Below are positions 17,800-27,783 of a stretch of DNA of 64,000 nt, one piece after another (position 1 is the stretch's first letter; each line of letters starts with the position of its first letter). Where the stretch lies: positions 1-64,000 of the forward strand of contig DVDT01000082.1 in the NCBI GenBank assembly GCA_015296085.1, read 5' to 3'. The translations under genes and the position numbers were made by a program. The DNA comes from Trichormus sp. M33_DOE_039. Lineage in GTDB: Bacteria > Cyanobacteriota > Cyanobacteriia > Cyanobacteriales > Nostocaceae. The notes beneath the pieces were generated by a model, which worked only from the letters and a program-made list of their open reading frames with translations, ran no database searches and was not told the DNA's origin.

Positions 17800-18459
17800 T
17801 CGCTAACCTCAAAAGTTAACGAATAGCTTCACCAGGAAAATAGCCAGGCTGAAACAGCTCAAAAGCTGGTAAACTTAGAAAGCTTTTAGGTCAAACTCAG
17901 GGTAGCAGCCGAAATAAACAGGCCACCCTCATCACCAGGCTACACCCACTCATGTAGTCAAAAGAAGTAATCAACACCTGACACTCAAGGTTTGATTTGT
18001 TCAGTGAATAAAAAGCTGAGTAGTGATGTTAGCTGGATGACATTACACTAATCCTCAGTTCGACGGATACTGAGCGGCAAAAGCGGCTTAAGTCCCACTG
18101 AGATGCGGCAGTTGCCCCAACCGGGAGACCCGCTAATGGCGCTGCCTCCAGAAAGTGCCTAAGCAAACGCTAGGACGAAAGCGTTGCTGCACAAAGAGCA
18201 AAGCTATACAGCATTGCCTTGATACCAGAAGTTATACCTTCTCAAAAAGAAGGAAATTGTGGCTGTTCTGGTGGGAAAGAGAGTGAAATTAAATAACATC
18301 ACCAAACAGTAACAACACAGCTTGTTGTTACCGGAGAGTCGGTAGCAGGTAAGACTGCTTTCGACATCAGAGATTCGTCCGTCTCTACCGGTGTTGATAA
18401 GAGTGCGTTTTCAAGAAACCGATTTCAAGGTCAGCAAGTAGAAAGGAGATCCAGTTACC
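17800..18459 (+). promoter_or_regulatory. candidate long structured 5' leader of the rplC ribosomal operon
   Basis: About 650 bp without any ORF but with a chain of hairpins readable by eye. Stems: 17855-17859/17864-17868; 18054-18058/18070-18074; 18107-18111/18142-18146 enclosing CGGG-AGA-CCCG at 18122-18132; 18163-18171/18180-18187; 18237-18242/18248-18253; a perfect 9-bp stem 18309-18317/18323-18331; and a nested element 18330-18338/18383-18392 with inner stems GTCG/CGAC and AGCAG/CTGCT. It ends in a strong AAAGGAG ribosome-binding site at 18442-18448. It does not resemble tmRNA or RNase P RNA. Inference: an autoregulatory leader of the r-protein operon or an unrecognised ncRNA. Confidence 0.55.
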
Positions 18460-19095
18460 GTGTCTGTAGGCATTCTCGGCACAAAACTGGGCATGACCCA
18501 AATCTTTGACGAAGCAGGAGTAGCAATTCCTGTCACAGTTGTCCAAGCTGGGCCATGCGTAGTTACGCAAATAAAAACCACCCCAACCGATGGATACGCT
18601 GCTATCCAAGTTGGTTACAAAGAAGTTAAGCCCAAAGCACTAAACAAGCCCTTATTGGGTCATTTGTCGAAATCCGAAGCCCCAGCATTGCGGCACTTGA
18701 GAGAGTATCACGTCAATAGTCCTAGTGATTATGCTTTAGGGCAAGAGATTAAAGCAGATATTTTTAGTGCAGGTCAAATTGTAGACGTTATCGGTACAAG
18801 TATCGGTCGCGGCTTTGCAGGCAACCAAAAGCGCAACAACTTTGGCCGCGGGCCAATGTCCCACGGTTCTAAAAACCATAGAGCGCCCGGTTCTATTGGT
18901 GCTGGTACAACCCCAGGTCGTGTTTATCCAGGTAAACGGATGGCAGGACGTTTAGGTGGAAGCCGCATCACCATTAGAAAATTAACTGTAGTAAGAGTTG
19001 ACGCCGAGCGTAACTTGTTGCTCATTAAAGGAGCTGTTCCTGGCAAGCCAGGGTCATTGCTGAGTATTGTGCCAGCCAAGAAAGTTGGCAAATAG
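18460..19095 (+). CDS. rplC: 50S ribosomal protein L3
   Basis: 211 aa, GTG start 11 bp after AAAGGAG. L3 nucleates 50S assembly and reaches the peptidyl-transferase centre with its extended loop. Signatures: [20 protein letters not shown] and the loop [20 protein letters not shown], then [20 protein letters not shown]. First gene of the S10-spc-alpha supercluster here. rpsJ, which precedes rplC in enterobacteria, is not present, as is usual in cyanobacteria. Confidence 0.98.
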   Translation: MSVGILGTKLGMTQIFDEAGVAIPVTVVQAGPCVVTQIKTTPTDGYAAIQVGYKEVKPKALNKPLLGHLSKSEAPALRHLREYHVNSPSDYALGQEIKADIFSAGQIVDVIGTSIGRGFAGNQKRNNFGRGPMSHGSKNHRAPGSIGAGTTPGRVYPGKRMAGRLGGSRITIRKLTVVRVDAERNLLLIKGAVPGKPGSLLSIVPAKKVGK

Positions 19096-19168
19096 TGCTG
19101 AGTCTTAACTGTTAATTGTTAACCGTTGAATGACTCCAGACTATGGACTAACGACAAAGGACACGAAA

Positions 19169-19801
19169 ATGGTTGAAAGTGTAATTAAAAATTGGCAAGG
19201 AGAGGAAGTCGGACAAAAAGAGTTTGACTTGCGCTCCGCCAAAGCAGAAACGGCGGTTCATATTGTCCACCGCGCTCTGGTACGGCAAATGACCAATGCC
19301 CGTCAAGGAAACGCCAGCTCCAAAACTCGCTCAGAAGTTCGAGGTGGTGGTCGCAAACCTTGGCGACAAAAAGGTACTGGTCGCGCTCGTGCCGGCTCTA
19401 TTCGTTCTCCATTATGGCGTGGTGGTGGTGTCATTTTCGGGCCTAAACCCAGAGATTTCAGCCTGAAGATGAACCGCAAAGAAAGACGGTTAGCACTACG
19501 CACAGCCCTAGTGAACCGCGTAGAAGACTTGATTGTAGTAGAAGAATTTAATAACGAGCTATCTCGTCCTAAGACTAAAGATTTGGTTGCAGCCCTAGCC
19601 CGTTGGGGAGCAGCACCAGAAAATAAGACACTATTAATTTTGTCTGAGTTTCCTGAAAATGTGTATTTGTCAGCCCGCAACATTGAGAATCTCAAGCTCA
19701 TTGCTGCTGATCAACTCAATGTCTACGACGTACTACACGCTGACAAAATTGTGGTCACAACATCAGCTTTAGATAAAATTCAGGAGGTCTACAGTGCCTA
19801 A
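19169..19801 (+). CDS. rplD: 50S ribosomal protein L4
   Basis: 210 aa. The frame is open from an ATG at 19130, but the ATG at 19169 ([15 protein letters not shown]) gives the family N-terminus and is chosen. L4 binds 23S rRNA domain I and lines the exit tunnel, and its tunnel loop [19 protein letters not shown] is intact. The 3' end overlaps rplW by 8 nt, implying translational coupling. Confidence 0.97.
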   Translation: MVESVIKNWQGEEVGQKEFDLRSAKAETAVHIVHRALVRQMTNARQGNASSKTRSEVRGGGRKPWRQKGTGRARAGSIRSPLWRGGGVIFGPKPRDFSLKMNRKERRLALRTALVNRVEDLIVVEEFNNELSRPKTKDLVAALARWGAAPENKTLLILSEFPENVYLSARNIENLKLIAADQLNVYDVLHADKIVVTTSALDKIQEVYSA

Positions 19802-20108
19802 ATTTGAGACCCGCAACCTTCCTGATTTAATCCGTCGCCCAATCGTCACCGAAAAAGCGACAATTCTCATGGAACAAAACAAATACACCTTTGAAGTAGT
19901 TCCCAAAGCCGATAAGACCCAAATTAAGGCGGCGATTGAAGACTTATTTCAGGTCAAAGTGGTAAAAGTCAACACCACATTACCACCCCGCAGAAAGAAG
20001 CGTGTTGGTAAATTTATCGGTTTCAAGCCCCAATACAAAAAAGCGATTGTCACAGTCGCACCTGGGGATGTAGAGAAAATTAGACAAGTGCTATTCCCAG
20101 AGGTCTAA
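19794..20108 (+). CDS. rplW: 50S ribosomal protein L23
   Basis: 104 aa, GTG start overlapping the end of rplD, with AGGAGG about 10 bp upstream. L23 sits at the tunnel exit and docks trigger factor and SRP. Typical sequence: [20 protein letters not shown] and the basic loop [18 protein letters not shown]. Confidence 0.97.
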   Translation: MPKFETRNLPDLIRRPIVTEKATILMEQNKYTFEVVPKADKTQIKAAIEDLFQVKVVKVNTTLPPRRKKRVGKFIGFKPQYKKAIVTVAPGDVEKIRQVLFPEV

Positions 20109-20114
20109 GATATC

Positions 20115-20978
20115 ATGGGTACTCGTTCTTATCGTCCTTATACCCCCAGCACTCGCCAAGTTACCATATCGGACTTTGCGGAAATCACTAAAACCGAACC
20201 TGAAAAATCACTCACGGTATATAAACACCGTGCTAAAGGTCGGAACAACCAAGGGCGGATTACCAGCCGTCGTCGGGGTGGCGGACACAAAAGACTTTAT
20301 CGGATCATTGATTTTAAAAGGGATAAACGTAGCATCCCAGCTACAGTCATAGCGGTTGAATACGATCCCAATCGTAACGCGCGGATTGCGCTGCTATCTT
20401 ATGAAGATGGTGAAAAGCGGTATATCCTGCATCCCAATGGATTGAAAGTAGGCACAACAATTATTGCTGGGCCGGAATCCCCCATTGAAGATGGCAACGC
20501 TTTACCCTTAGCCAACATTCCCTTAGGTACTAGCGTTCACAACGTAGAATTAATTGCTGGCAAAGGCGGCCAAATTGTGCGCGCAGCTGGTGCTACCGCT
20601 CAAGTTGTAGCTAAAGAAGGTAATTACGTCACACTGAAGTTACCTTCAGGAGAAGTCCGGATGATTCGGCGAGAATGTTACGCCACCATCGGACAAGTTG
20701 GTAACACCGATGCCAGAAACTTGAGTGCTGGTAAAGCTGGAAGAAATCGCTGGAAAGGTCGCCGTCCCAAAGTTAGAGGTAGCGTCATGAACCCCGTAGA
20801 CCACCCCCACGGCGGTGGTGAGGGTAGAGCACCTATTGGTAGATCAGGTCCTGTAACCCCTTGGGGTAAACCAACTTTGGGAGCGAAAACACGCAAACCC
20901 AAGAAAGCTAGTAGCAAATTGATTGTCCGCCGTCGTCGTAAATCTTCTAAACGCGGACGTGGTGGTCGGGAGTCTTAG
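20115..20978 (+). CDS. rplB: 50S ribosomal protein L2
   Basis: 287 aa, 6 bp after rplW. L2 is needed for subunit association and peptidyl transfer. The conserved [18 protein letters not shown] loop containing the essential histidine is intact, as are the N-terminal [10 protein letters not shown] and the basic C-terminus [17 protein letters not shown]. Followed by a 259-bp gap filled with repeats before rpsS, the largest repeat-filled gap inside the S10 part of the cluster. Confidence 0.98.
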   Translation: MGTRSYRPYTPSTRQVTISDFAEITKTEPEKSLTVYKHRAKGRNNQGRITSRRRGGGHKRLYRIIDFKRDKRSIPATVIAVEYDPNRNARIALLSYEDGEKRYILHPNGLKVGTTIIAGPESPIEDGNALPLANIPLGTSVHNVELIAGKGGQIVRAAGATAQVVAKEGNYVTLKLPSGEVRMIRRECYATIGQVGNTDARNLSAGKAGRNRWKGRRPKVRGSVMNPVDHPHGGGEGRAPIGRSGPVTPWGKPTLGAKTRKPKKASSKLIVRRRRKSSKRGRGGRES

Positions 20979-21237
20979 AATTTTAGATTTTAAATTTTGG
21001 ATTTAGTGTAAGGTCTGTTAGTCGAACTAATGAAACACCTAAATTTATCCAGAATCCAAAATTTTGAATCCAAAATCTAAAATCTGTCTTAAAAAGCTTG
21101 CTCAAGTCGGAAAACCCTTCGGGTTCACCACTTTGCTTATGACGGGAAACCTGTCCACTGCAAGTGGTTCACCGCCCACGCAACTTTTGTCTCCGACACG
21201 TTACGCGAACGCAAAATCCAAAATCCAAAATCGAACT
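20979..21237 (+). repeat. repeat cluster between rplB and rpsS
   Basis: Two inverted families are visible. AT-rich units of the type ATTTTAGATTTTAAATTTTG at about 20981-21005 are mirrored by ATCCAAAATTTT/AATCTAAAAT copies at about 21054-21085 and again at 21213-21233. Between them, 21100-21212 holds CGGAAAACCCTTCGGGTTC and the GACGGGAAACCTGTCCACTG module shared with 3107-3147. The segment is open in the rpsS frame, so a gene caller could wrongly extend S19 by 58 residues. Confidence 0.75.
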
Positions 21238-21516
21238 ATGGGTCGTTCTCTTAAAAAAGGTCCTTTTGTTGCGGATCATTTGTTAAGCAAAATTGAAAAG
21301 CTGAATGAGAAAAACGAAAAACAAGTTATCAAAACTTGGTCACGAGCTTCTACAATTTTGCCGGAAATGGTAGGCCACACCATTGCAGTCCATAACGGGC
21401 GGCAACACGTACCAGTATTTATCAGTGACCAAATGGTGGGGCATAAGTTAGGAGAATTCGCTCCTACACGTACCTACAGAGGTCATGGTAAATCTGACAA
21501 AAAATCGGGGAGATAG
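21238..21516 (+). CDS. rpsS: 30S ribosomal protein S19
   Basis: 92 aa starting [20 protein letters not shown], the exact family N-terminus. The upstream in-frame extension to 21064 is repeat-derived and rejected. S19 forms a complex with S13 in the 30S head near the A-site finger. Conserved [19 protein letters not shown] and [18 protein letters not shown] are present. Confidence 0.98.
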   Translation: MGRSLKKGPFVADHLLSKIEKLNEKNEKQVIKTWSRASTILPEMVGHTIAVHNGRQHVPVFISDQMVGHKLGEFAPTRTYRGHGKSDKKSGR

Positions 21517-21600
21517 TCAAAAGTCCACAGTCTAAAGTCAAAAGTCCACAGTAAAAACTCTTGACTCTTAACTATTGGCTCTTGACAAATGGAGAAACAT
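21517..21600 (+). repeat. STRR-type repeats between rpsS and rplV
   Basis: Copies of AAAGTCCACAGT (21527 and 21549 area) followed by their inverted relatives CTCTTGACTCTTAACT and GGCTCTTGAC, the heptamer-based intergenic repeats typical of heterocystous cyanobacteria. The two halves can fold into an imperfect hairpin. Confidence 0.65.
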
Positions 21601-21960
21601 ATGGCTACTGATACTAATGAAGTAAAGGCGATCGCCCGTTACATAAGAATGTCTCCCTTTAAAGTACGTCGTGTACTTGATCAAATTCGGGGTCGCTCCT
21701 ACAGAGAGGCACTGATTATTCTAGAATTTATGCCTTATCGATCCACTGAACCAGTGCTAAAACTCCTGAGAAGTGCTGCGGCCAACGCTGAACATAACGC
21801 AGGATTAGATCGCGCTCAATTAGTGATTACTCAGGCATATGCTGATCAAGGCCCCGTACTAAAACGTTTCCAACCTAGAGCGCAAGGTAGAGCTTACCAA
21901 ATTCGCAAACCAACGTGTCATATCACCCTAGCTGTAGCAGCTGATGCTAAAGCAGAGTAA
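21601..21960 (+). CDS. rplV: 50S ribosomal protein L22
   Basis: 119 aa. The ATG at 21601 ([20 protein letters not shown]) is preferred over an in-frame ATG four codons upstream. L22 contacts all 23S domains and its beta-hairpin lines the exit tunnel. Conserved [17 protein letters not shown] and the C-terminal [20 protein letters not shown] are present. Confidence 0.97.
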   Translation: MATDTNEVKAIARYIRMSPFKVRRVLDQIRGRSYREALIILEFMPYRSTEPVLKLLRSAAANAEHNAGLDRAQLVITQAYADQGPVLKRFQPRAQGRAYQIRKPTCHITLAVAADAKAE

Positions 21961-22011
21961 TTGGTACACACAAAAAATTGCGTAAAGTAAGAAATTTTAG
22001 AGGAAACATTT

Positions 22012-22767
22012 GTGGGACAGAAAATTCATCCAGTTGGCTTTCGTCTGGGAATTACCCAAGAACACCAATCACGTTGGTTTGCCGACCCTGAACGCTATCC
22101 AGAACTTTTACAAGAAGACCACAAACTCCGCAAATACATAGAGCAGAAGTTGGGTAGATACGCTCAAAACAATGCTGGTATTTCCGAAGTACGGATTGAG
22201 CGCAAAGCCGATCAAATCGACCTAGAAGTACGTACTGCGCGCCCAGGGGTAGTTGTAGGTCGTGGTGGACAAGGAATTGAAGCGTTGCGTACCGGACTAC
22301 AAGAATTGTTGGGTGGTCAACGCCAAATCCGCATCAATGTTGTAGAAGTCCAAAGAGTTGATGCTGATGCCTACTTGATTGCTGAATACATCGCCCAACA
22401 ACTAGAGCGTCGTGTCTCCTTCCGTCGGGTAGTTAGACAAGCCATTCAACGCGCTCAACGTGCAGGGATTCAAGGCATTAAAGTACAAGTCAGCGGTCGT
22501 CTCAACGGAGCAGAAATTGCCCGTACAGAGTGGACTCGTGAAGGTAGAGTACCTCTACACACTTTACGGGCTGACATTGATTACTCCTACTGCACAGCTA
22601 AAACCGTTTACGGAATTTTAGGGATCAAAGTTTGGGTATTCAAGGGCGAAATCATTCCTGGACAAGAAGAAGCCCCAGCCCAGCCAACAACCCGTGAACG
22701 TGAACCACGTCGCCGTCAACAACAGCGTCGTCGCCAGCAGTTTGAAGACCGTTCCAATGAAGGATAA
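22012..22767 (+). CDS. rpsC: 30S ribosomal protein S3
   Basis: 251 aa, GTG start with GAGGAAA upstream. S3 lies at the mRNA entry channel and contributes to the helicase activity of the ribosome. The KH domain motif [15 protein letters not shown] is clear, with [20 protein letters not shown] at the N-terminus. The C-terminal 25 residues are an Arg/Gln-rich tail ([12 protein letters not shown]), somewhat longer than in enterobacteria. Confidence 0.98.
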   Translation: MGQKIHPVGFRLGITQEHQSRWFADPERYPELLQEDHKLRKYIEQKLGRYAQNNAGISEVRIERKADQIDLEVRTARPGVVVGRGGQGIEALRTGLQELLGGQRQIRINVVEVQRVDADAYLIAEYIAQQLERRVSFRRVVRQAIQRAQRAGIQGIKVQVSGRLNGAEIARTEWTREGRVPLHTLRADIDYSYCTAKTVYGILGIKVWVFKGEIIPGQEEAPAQPTTREREPRRRQQQRRRQQFEDRSNEG

Positions 22768-22853
22768 CAGGGGACTGGTGACTGGTGACTGGGCAAACAA
22801 CCTCACCCAATCCCTAATCCCCAATCCCTAATCCCTAATCCCTAGTAAAACTC
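22768..22853 (+). repeat. STRR tandem heptamers between rpsC and rplP
   Basis: Two tandem arrays lie back to back: GACTGGT units at about 22773-22791, then CCCTAAT/CCCCAAT units at about 22808-22848. Both heptamers are classical STRR types, and their G-rich and C-rich strands can partly pair to make an intercistronic hairpin. Confidence 0.75.
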
Positions 22854-23279
22854 ATGTTAAGTCCTAGAAGAACTAAATTCCGCAAACAACAACGCGGACG
22901 GATGGCTGGTCTAGCCCACCGTGGTAGTACCCTCAACTTTGGAGATTTTGCCCTCCAAGCGCAAGAACCAGCTTGGATCACTTCGCGGCAAATCGAAGCT
23001 TCGCGTCGGGCAATGACTCGCTATATCCGCCGGGGCGGGAAAATCTGGATTCGGATTTTCCCAGATAAACCTGTTACTATGCGTCCTGCTGAAACCCGGA
23101 TGGGATCAGGTAAAGGTAATCCAGAGTTTTGGGTAGCTGTAGTCAAGCCAGGGCGGATTTTGTTTGAAATCGCTGGCGTTACTGAAGAAATAGCTCGTGA
23201 AGCTATGCGTCTAGCGGCATACAAACTACCCATCAAGACCAAGTTTATTGTGCGATCGCAAATCGAGGAGCAGGAGTAG
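22854..23279 (+). CDS. rplP: 50S ribosomal protein L16
   Basis: 141 aa. L16 organises the A-site/peptidyl-transferase region. Family hallmarks: [36 protein letters not shown] and the loop [19 protein letters not shown]. The stop is 3 bp before rpmC. Confidence 0.98.
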   Translation: MLSPRRTKFRKQQRGRMAGLAHRGSTLNFGDFALQAQEPAWITSRQIEASRRAMTRYIRRGGKIWIRIFPDKPVTMRPAETRMGSGKGNPEFWVAVVKPGRILFEIAGVTEEIAREAMRLAAYKLPIKTKFIVRSQIEEQE

Positions 23280-23282
23280 GTT

Positions 23283-23510
23283 ATGCCTCTTCCCAAAATT
23301 TCAGAAGCTAGAGAACTAAGTGACGATCAACTGGCTGAGGAAATTATTGCGGTGAAAAAACAACTGTTCCAGTTGCGCTTGCAAAAAGCCACCAGACAAT
23401 TAGAAAAACCCCACCAGTTCCGCCATGCCCGCCATCGCCTCGCCCAACTCCTGACAGTAGAAGGAGAGAGGAAACGGGCAGCAAGTCAACCGCCTCAAGA
23501 ATCAAAGTAG
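23283..23510 (+). CDS. rpmC: 50S ribosomal protein L29
   Basis: 75 aa helical hairpin protein near the tunnel exit. Typical [20 protein letters not shown] and [18 protein letters not shown]. Closely packed between rplP (3 bp) and rpsQ (6 bp). Confidence 0.96.
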   Translation: MPLPKISEARELSDDQLAEEIIAVKKQLFQLRLQKATRQLEKPHQFRHARHRLAQLLTVEGERKRAASQPPQESK

Positions 23511-23516
23511 GAGATT

Positions 23517-23768
23517 ATGGCAATCAAAGAACGAGTTGGCTTGGTAGTGAGCGATAAAATGCAAAAGACGGTAGTTGTTGCCGTAGAAAACCGCGCTCCC
23601 CATCCCAAGTACGGCAAGATTGTAGTCAGAACCCGGCGTTATAAAGCCCACGACGAAGAAAATAAATGCAAAGTGGGCGATCGCGTACGAATTCAGGAAA
23701 CTAGACCCCTGAGCAAAACCAAACGCTGGCAAGTGGCAGAAATCCTCAACACTAAAGCTACAACTTGA
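23517..23768 (+). CDS. rpsQ: 30S ribosomal protein S17
   Basis: 83 aa OB-fold protein binding 16S helix 11. Signature [20 protein letters not shown] and the closing [25 protein letters not shown] stands 6 bp before the ATG. Confidence 0.97.
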   Translation: MAIKERVGLVVSDKMQKTVVVAVENRAPHPKYGKIVVRTRRYKAHDEENKCKVGDRVRIQETRPLSKTKRWQVAEILNTKATT

Positions 23769-23793
23769 TAGTTGTGCATAAGGGAGACCAATT

Positions 23794-24162
23794 GTGATTC
23801 AACCCCAAACTTACCTAAATGTGGCAGATAATAGTGGCGCGCGCAAACTGATGTGTATCCGTGTTTTAGGTGCGGGTAACAGACGTTACGGTTTTGTGGG
23901 CGACAGAATTATCGCTGTTGTCAAAGATGCCATTCCTAACATGGCCGTCAAAAAATCTGATGTGGTCGAAGCTGTGATTGTTCGCACCCGCCACAACATC
24001 AATCGTGATAGTGGTATGAGCATTCGCTTTGATGATAATGCTGCCGTCATTATCAACAAAGAAGGTAATCCCAGAGGTACACGGGTCTTTGGCCCAGTAG
24101 CACGGGAATTGCGCGACAAAAACTTTACCAAAATTGTTTCTCTAGCTCCAGAGGTGCTGTAA
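23794..24162 (+). CDS. rplN: 50S ribosomal protein L14
   Basis: 122 aa, GTG start. L14 forms an intersubunit bridge and is the docking site of the silencing factor RsfS, whose gene is also in this window at 61716. N-terminus [20 protein letters not shown] and C-terminus [19 protein letters not shown] are canonical. Its TAA shares one base with the rplX ATG. Confidence 0.98.
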   Translation: MIQPQTYLNVADNSGARKLMCIRVLGAGNRRYGFVGDRIIAVVKDAIPNMAVKKSDVVEAVIVRTRHNINRDSGMSIRFDDNAAVIINKEGNPRGTRVFGPVARELRDKNFTKIVSLAPEVL

Positions 24163-24512
24163 TGGGAAACCAAAAAGAAAAACCCAAATTCTACAAAATG
24201 CACGTCAAAACTGGCGACACCGTGCAAGTGATTGCTGGCAAAGACAAAGGCAAAGTCGGTGAAGTAATTAAAGCACTACCCGAATTTAGTAAAGTCATTG
24301 TCAAAGGTGTAAATATTAAAACCAAGCACGTCAAGCCCCAACAAGAAGGGGAATCAGGGCGGATTGTGACACAAGAAGCTCCGATTCATAGCTCTAACGT
24401 CATGCTTTATTCCACCAAGCAAAACGTTGCTAGTCGTGTCTGTTACACCTTCACAGCAGAAGGGAAAAAGGTCAGAAAACTCAAGAAAACTGGTGAAGTT
24501 CTCGATAGCTAG
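24162..24512 (+). CDS. rplX: 50S ribosomal protein L24
   Basis: 116 aa with the KOW motif in [20 protein letters not shown]. An early 50S assembly initiator. Start overlaps the rplN stop by one base, so the pair is translationally coupled. A lysine-rich C-terminus ([18 protein letters not shown]) ends the protein. Confidence 0.97.
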   Translation: MGNQKEKPKFYKMHVKTGDTVQVIAGKDKGKVGEVIKALPEFSKVIVKGVNIKTKHVKPQQEGESGRIVTQEAPIHSSNVMLYSTKQNVASRVCYTFTAEGKKVRKLKKTGEVLDS

Positions 24513-24528
24513 AGAATTTACCGACTTG

Positions 24529-24601
24529 AGATTTTAGATTGTAAATTTAAGTTCAAATCTAAAATCTGAAATTAAAGTTTCCCTGACCAAGACCAGGGAA
24601 A
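24529..24601 (+). repeat. two intercistronic hairpins between rplX and rplE
   Basis: A perfect 12-bp inverted repeat AGATTTTAGATT/AATCTAAAATCT (24529-24540 and 24556-24567) is followed by TTTCCCTG/CAGGGAAA (24578-24585 and 24594-24601). The second hairpin ends 17 bp before the rplE start and could affect its translation or mRNA processing. Confidence 0.7.
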
Positions 24602-24617
24602 ATCAGGACAAAAAACT

Positions 24618-25166
24618 ATGGCGACAACAAGACTCAAAAGCTTATATCAAGAGACAATCGTCCCTAAGCTAATCAATCAGTTTCAATACACCAACGTGCA
24701 TCAAGTGCCTAAGTTGGTCAAAGTAACTGTGAATAGAGGTTTGGGAGAAGCTGCTCAAAATGCCAAGTCCCTGGAAGCATCCTTAACCGAAATTGCGGTG
24801 ATTACTGGGCAGAAACCAGTAGTAACAAGGGCGAAAAAAGCGATCGCTGGCTTTAAAATTCGTCAGGGTATGCCTGTCGGGATCATGGTCACACTCAGAG
24901 GCGAGAAAATGTATGCCTTTCTTGATCGATTAATTAGTTTGACACTACCTAGAATTAGAGACTTCCGTGGTATCAGCCCCAAGAGCTTTGACGGACGCGG
25001 TAACTATACTCTCGGCGTAAGAGAACAGTTAATCTTTCCAGAAATTGAGTACGACAGCATCGATCAAGTCCGTGGTTTAGATATTTCCATTATTACCACA
25101 GCGAAAACAGACGAAGAGGGCCGCGCCTTACTTAAAGAATTTGGAATGCCCTTTCGCGATCAATAA
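24618..25166 (+). CDS. rplE: 50S ribosomal protein L5
   Basis: 182 aa. L5 binds 5S rRNA and contacts the P-site tRNA. Signatures [39 protein letters not shown] and [20 protein letters not shown]. rpsN (S14), which follows rplE in many bacteria, is absent and rpsH follows after 20 bp. Confidence 0.98.
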   Translation: MATTRLKSLYQETIVPKLINQFQYTNVHQVPKLVKVTVNRGLGEAAQNAKSLEASLTEIAVITGQKPVVTRAKKAIAGFKIRQGMPVGIMVTLRGEKMYAFLDRLISLTLPRIRDFRGISPKSFDGRGNYTLGVREQLIFPEIEYDSIDQVRGLDISIITTAKTDEEGRALLKEFGMPFRDQ

Positions 25167-25186
25167 GTTCATCTAAAGAGGGAACG

Positions 25187-25588
25187 ATGGCGGCTAACGA
25201 CACAATTGCAGATATGCTGACGCGCATCCGCAATGCCAATATGGCAAGGCATCAAACTACACAAGTGCCTGCTACGAAAATGACGCGTAGTATTGCTAAA
25301 GTGCTACAGGAAGAAGGCTTTATTGCTGAATTCGCAGAAGAATCAGAGGGTGTAAAGCGTAACCTTGTAATTTCTCTGAAATACAAAGGTAAAAATCGCC
25401 AGCCTCTGATTACTGCGCTAAAGCGTGTAAGTAAACCAGGTTTACGTGTTTACTCCAATAGAAAAGAATTACCAAGGGTACTAGGCGGTATTGGTATTGC
25501 CATCATTTCCACATCCAGTGGCATTATGACTGACCGCGAAGCGCGTCGTCAGAACTTGGGTGGTGAAGTACTCTGCTACGTCTGGTAG
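25187..25588 (+). CDS. rpsH: 30S ribosomal protein S8
   Basis: 133 aa, ATG preceded by AGAGGGAACG. S8 binds 16S helix 21 and in E. coli is the spc-operon repressor. N-terminus [20 protein letters not shown] and C-terminus [20 protein letters not shown] are canonical. Confidence 0.98.
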   Translation: MAANDTIADMLTRIRNANMARHQTTQVPATKMTRSIAKVLQEEGFIAEFAEESEGVKRNLVISLKYKGKNRQPLITALKRVSKPGLRVYSNRKELPRVLGGIGIAIISTSSGIMTDREARRQNLGGEVLCYVW

Positions 25589-25682
25589 TTTTCAAGAGTC
25601 AACAGTCAGCAGTCAACAGTCAATAGTACAACTCTTGACTAGAGACTATGGGCGATAGACGAATCACAAAGGTCAAACAGTC
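25589..25682 (+). repeat. STRR-type repeats between rpsH and rplF
   Basis: Units AGTCAAC/AGTCAGC repeat about four times (25595-25624), followed by the inverted ACTCTTGACT. The outer GAGTCAA and TTGACT segments can pair as a hairpin. Confidence 0.65.
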
Positions 25683-26231
25683 ATGTCTCGTATTGGTAAA
25701 CGTCCAATTACTATTCCCGCCAAAGTACAAGTGACAATTGATGGCACAAAGGTTTTAGTGAAAGGCCCTAAAGGTGAACTTTCCCGCAATTTACCTGCCA
25801 ATGTCATAGTTTCTCAAGAGGGAGAAATATTAACAGTCACCCGTAAGGATGACTCCCGTACCTCTAGGCAAATGCACGGTTTGAGCCGGACTTTAGTTGC
25901 CAACATGGTCGAAGGAGTTTCTCAAGGGTTTCAACGCCGCTTAGAAATCCAAGGTGTGGGTTATCGGGCGCAAGTGCAAGGGCGGAACCTAGTTTTGAAC
26001 ATGGGTTACAGCCATCAAGTCCAAATTGAACCACCAGAAGGAATTCAATTTGTCGTAGAAAATAACACTAACGTCATCGTCAGTGGTTACGACAAAGAAA
26101 TAGTAGGCAATACAGCAGCTAAAATTCGTGCCGTTCGTCCGCCAGAACCCTATAAAGGTAAAGGGATTCGCTATGCGGGTGAAGTGGTCAGACGTAAAGC
26201 TGGTAAGACCGGTGGTAAAGGTAAGAAATAA
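25683..26231 (+). CDS. rplF: 50S ribosomal protein L6
   Basis: 182 aa with the two repeated L6 folds. Start [20 protein letters not shown], and the C-terminal signature [20 protein letters not shown]6 stabilises the sarcin-ricin loop region. 3 bp before rplR. Confidence 0.98.
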   Translation: MSRIGKRPITIPAKVQVTIDGTKVLVKGPKGELSRNLPANVIVSQEGEILTVTRKDDSRTSRQMHGLSRTLVANMVEGVSQGFQRRLEIQGVGYRAQVQGRNLVLNMGYSHQVQIEPPEGIQFVVENNTNVIVSGYDKEIVGNTAAKIRAVRPPEPYKGKGIRYAGEVVRRKAGKTGGKGKK

Positions 26232-26234
26232 GCT

Positions 26235-26597
26235 ATGAAACTTACTCGTAGAGAATCAAAACAGCGTCGTCACAAACGCATCCGGGGCAAAGTTAAAGGT
26301 TCTCCAGAACGCCCACGGTTAGCCGTATTCCGTTCCCATGAGCATATTTATGCTCAGGTAATTGATGATACTCAACATAGTACTTTAGTAGCAGCCTCGA
26401 CTGTAGAACCAGATTTGAAGTCTAGTTTATCTTCAGGTGCTAACTGCGAAGCATCCGCGCAAGTTGGCAAATTGATTGCACAGCGATCGCTAGAAAAAGG
26501 CATCACCAAAGTCGTATTTGACCGTGGTGGTAACTTATATCATGGTCGTATCAAAGCACTAGCGGAAGCCGCACGCGAAGCTGGCTTGGATTTTTAA
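26235..26597 (+). CDS. rplR: 50S ribosomal protein L18
   Basis: 120 aa. L18 binds 5S rRNA together with L5. [20 protein letters not shown] and [20 protein letters not shown] are the family motifs. Followed by a perfect STRR array. Confidence 0.98.
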   Translation: MKLTRRESKQRRHKRIRGKVKGSPERPRLAVFRSHEHIYAQVIDDTQHSTLVAASTVEPDLKSSLSSGANCEASAQVGKLIAQRSLEKGITKVVFDRGGNLYHGRIKALAEAAREAGLDF

Positions 26598-26633
26598 ACT
26601 GTCACCAGTCCCACGTCAAAAGTCAAAAGCTAA

Positions 26634-26675
26634 GTGACTATTGACTATTGACTATTGACTATTGACTATTGACTA
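26634..26675 (+). repeat. STRR tandem array TTGACTA x5 (plus one variant)
   Basis: Five exact copies of the heptamer TTGACTA (26641-26675) are preceded by one GTGACTA variant (26634-26640). It is the cleanest STRR in the window, located between rplR and rpsE 18 bp before the rpsE start. Confidence 0.92.
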
Positions 26676-26692
26676 AATAGAGAGCATAGATT

Positions 26693-27220
26693 ATGGCAAC
26701 TGGTCGTCGTAAAGCTAACCGCGCAAAAAAAGAAGAAACCAACTGGCAAGAGCGTGTAATTCAGATTCGCCGCGTCAGCAAAGTCGTCAAAGGTGGTAAA
26801 AAACTCAGCTTCCGTGCGATCGTGGTCGTCGGTAACGAACGCGGTCAAGTCGGTGTGGGAGTAGGTAAAGCTTCCGATGTCATTGGAGCTGTGAAAAAAG
26901 GTGTTGCCGACGGCAAAAAACACTTAATTGATATTCCCATTACCAAATCTAACTCCATTCCTCACCCCATTGATGGTGTTGGTGGCGGTGCTAAAGTCAT
27001 CATGCGTCCAGCCGCTCCCGGTACTGGGGTAATTGCTGGTGGCGCAGTCCGCACAGTATTGGAATTAGCCGGAGTACGTAACGTTCTGGCAAAGCAACTG
27101 GGTTCTAACAACCCACTCAATAACGCTAGAGCCGCAGTCAACGCCTTATCTACCCTGCGTACCTTGACCGAAGTTGCTGAAGACCGGGGCATTGCTATTG
27201 AAAAACTCTACGTTCAGTAG
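26693..27220 (+). CDS. rpsE: 30S ribosomal protein S5
   Basis: 175 aa. S5 acts in translational fidelity and the helicase activity at mRNA entry. The double-stranded-RNA-binding part [20 protein letters not shown] and [20 protein letters not shown] are clear. rpmD (L30) would normally follow but is missing, and rplO comes next. Confidence 0.98.
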   Translation: MATGRRKANRAKKEETNWQERVIQIRRVSKVVKGGKKLSFRAIVVVGNERGQVGVGVGKASDVIGAVKKGVADGKKHLIDIPITKSNSIPHPIDGVGGGAKVIMRPAAPGTGVIAGGAVRTVLELAGVRNVLAKQLGSNNPLNNARAAVNALSTLRTLTEVAEDRGIAIEKLYVQ

Positions 27221-27265
27221 AGCTACTGTTACAAAATTTTTCTGTAAACAGGTATCAATTACACC

Positions 27266-27712
27266 ATGAGACTCAACGATCTAAAGCCCCAAAAAGGCTC
27301 TAAAAAACGCGGCCGCCGTGTAGGTAGAGGTATTGCTGCTGGACAAGGTGCAAGTGCTGGCGCAGGGATGAGAGGTCAAAAAGCTCGCTCTGGTAGCAGT
27401 ACTAGACCAGGGTTTGAAGGTGGTCAACAGCCACTGTACCGCCGCATACCTAAACTCAAAGGCTTTCCTGTAGTTAATCGGAAAATTTACACTACGATTA
27501 ATGTAGAGAAGCTCGCCTCTCTTCCTGCCAATACAGAAGTAACATTGGAATCCTTGAAAGCAGTAGGTATTCTCACTGCTGTTAAAGGCCCATTGAAAAT
27601 TCTGGGAAATGGGGAATTAGGTGTGGCACTTACAGTGAAAGCAGCAGCTTTTACAGGTCAAGCTCGTAGCAAAATTGAGGCAGCTGGAGGGAGTTGTGAA
27701 GTTTTAGGTTGA
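27266..27712 (+). CDS. rplO: 50S ribosomal protein L15
   Basis: 148 aa. Gly/Arg-rich N-terminus ([32 protein letters not shown]) followed by a globular C-terminus ending [11 protein letters not shown] late 50S assembly protein, 72 bp ahead of secY. Confidence 0.97.
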   Translation: MRLNDLKPQKGSKKRGRRVGRGIAAGQGASAGAGMRGQKARSGSSTRPGFEGGQQPLYRRIPKLKGFPVVNRKIYTTINVEKLASLPANTEVTLESLKAVGILTAVKGPLKILGNGELGVALTVKAAAFTGQARSKIEAAGGSCEVLG

Positions 27713-27783
27713 GCCAGAACAGCGCACTTAAAATAATAGCCAACTTGCTTCCGGTGCCTGGTTCACGATAAAGGTAGCACTCT

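Noticed and set aside
17800-18459. Known housekeeping RNA (tmRNA or RNase P RNA) in the rplC upstream region
   Set aside because: None of the conserved sequences of these RNAs, as I remember them, are present on either strand; kept instead as an unassigned leader.
21064-21237. 58-residue N-terminal extension of S19
   Set aside because: Encoded by repeats; S19 starts with the exact family N-terminus at the internal ATG 21238.
26634-26675. Short tandem array considered as a CRISPR
   Set aside because: The repeat unit is 7 bp without spacers, so it is an STRR. I saw no CRISPR array or cas gene in the window.
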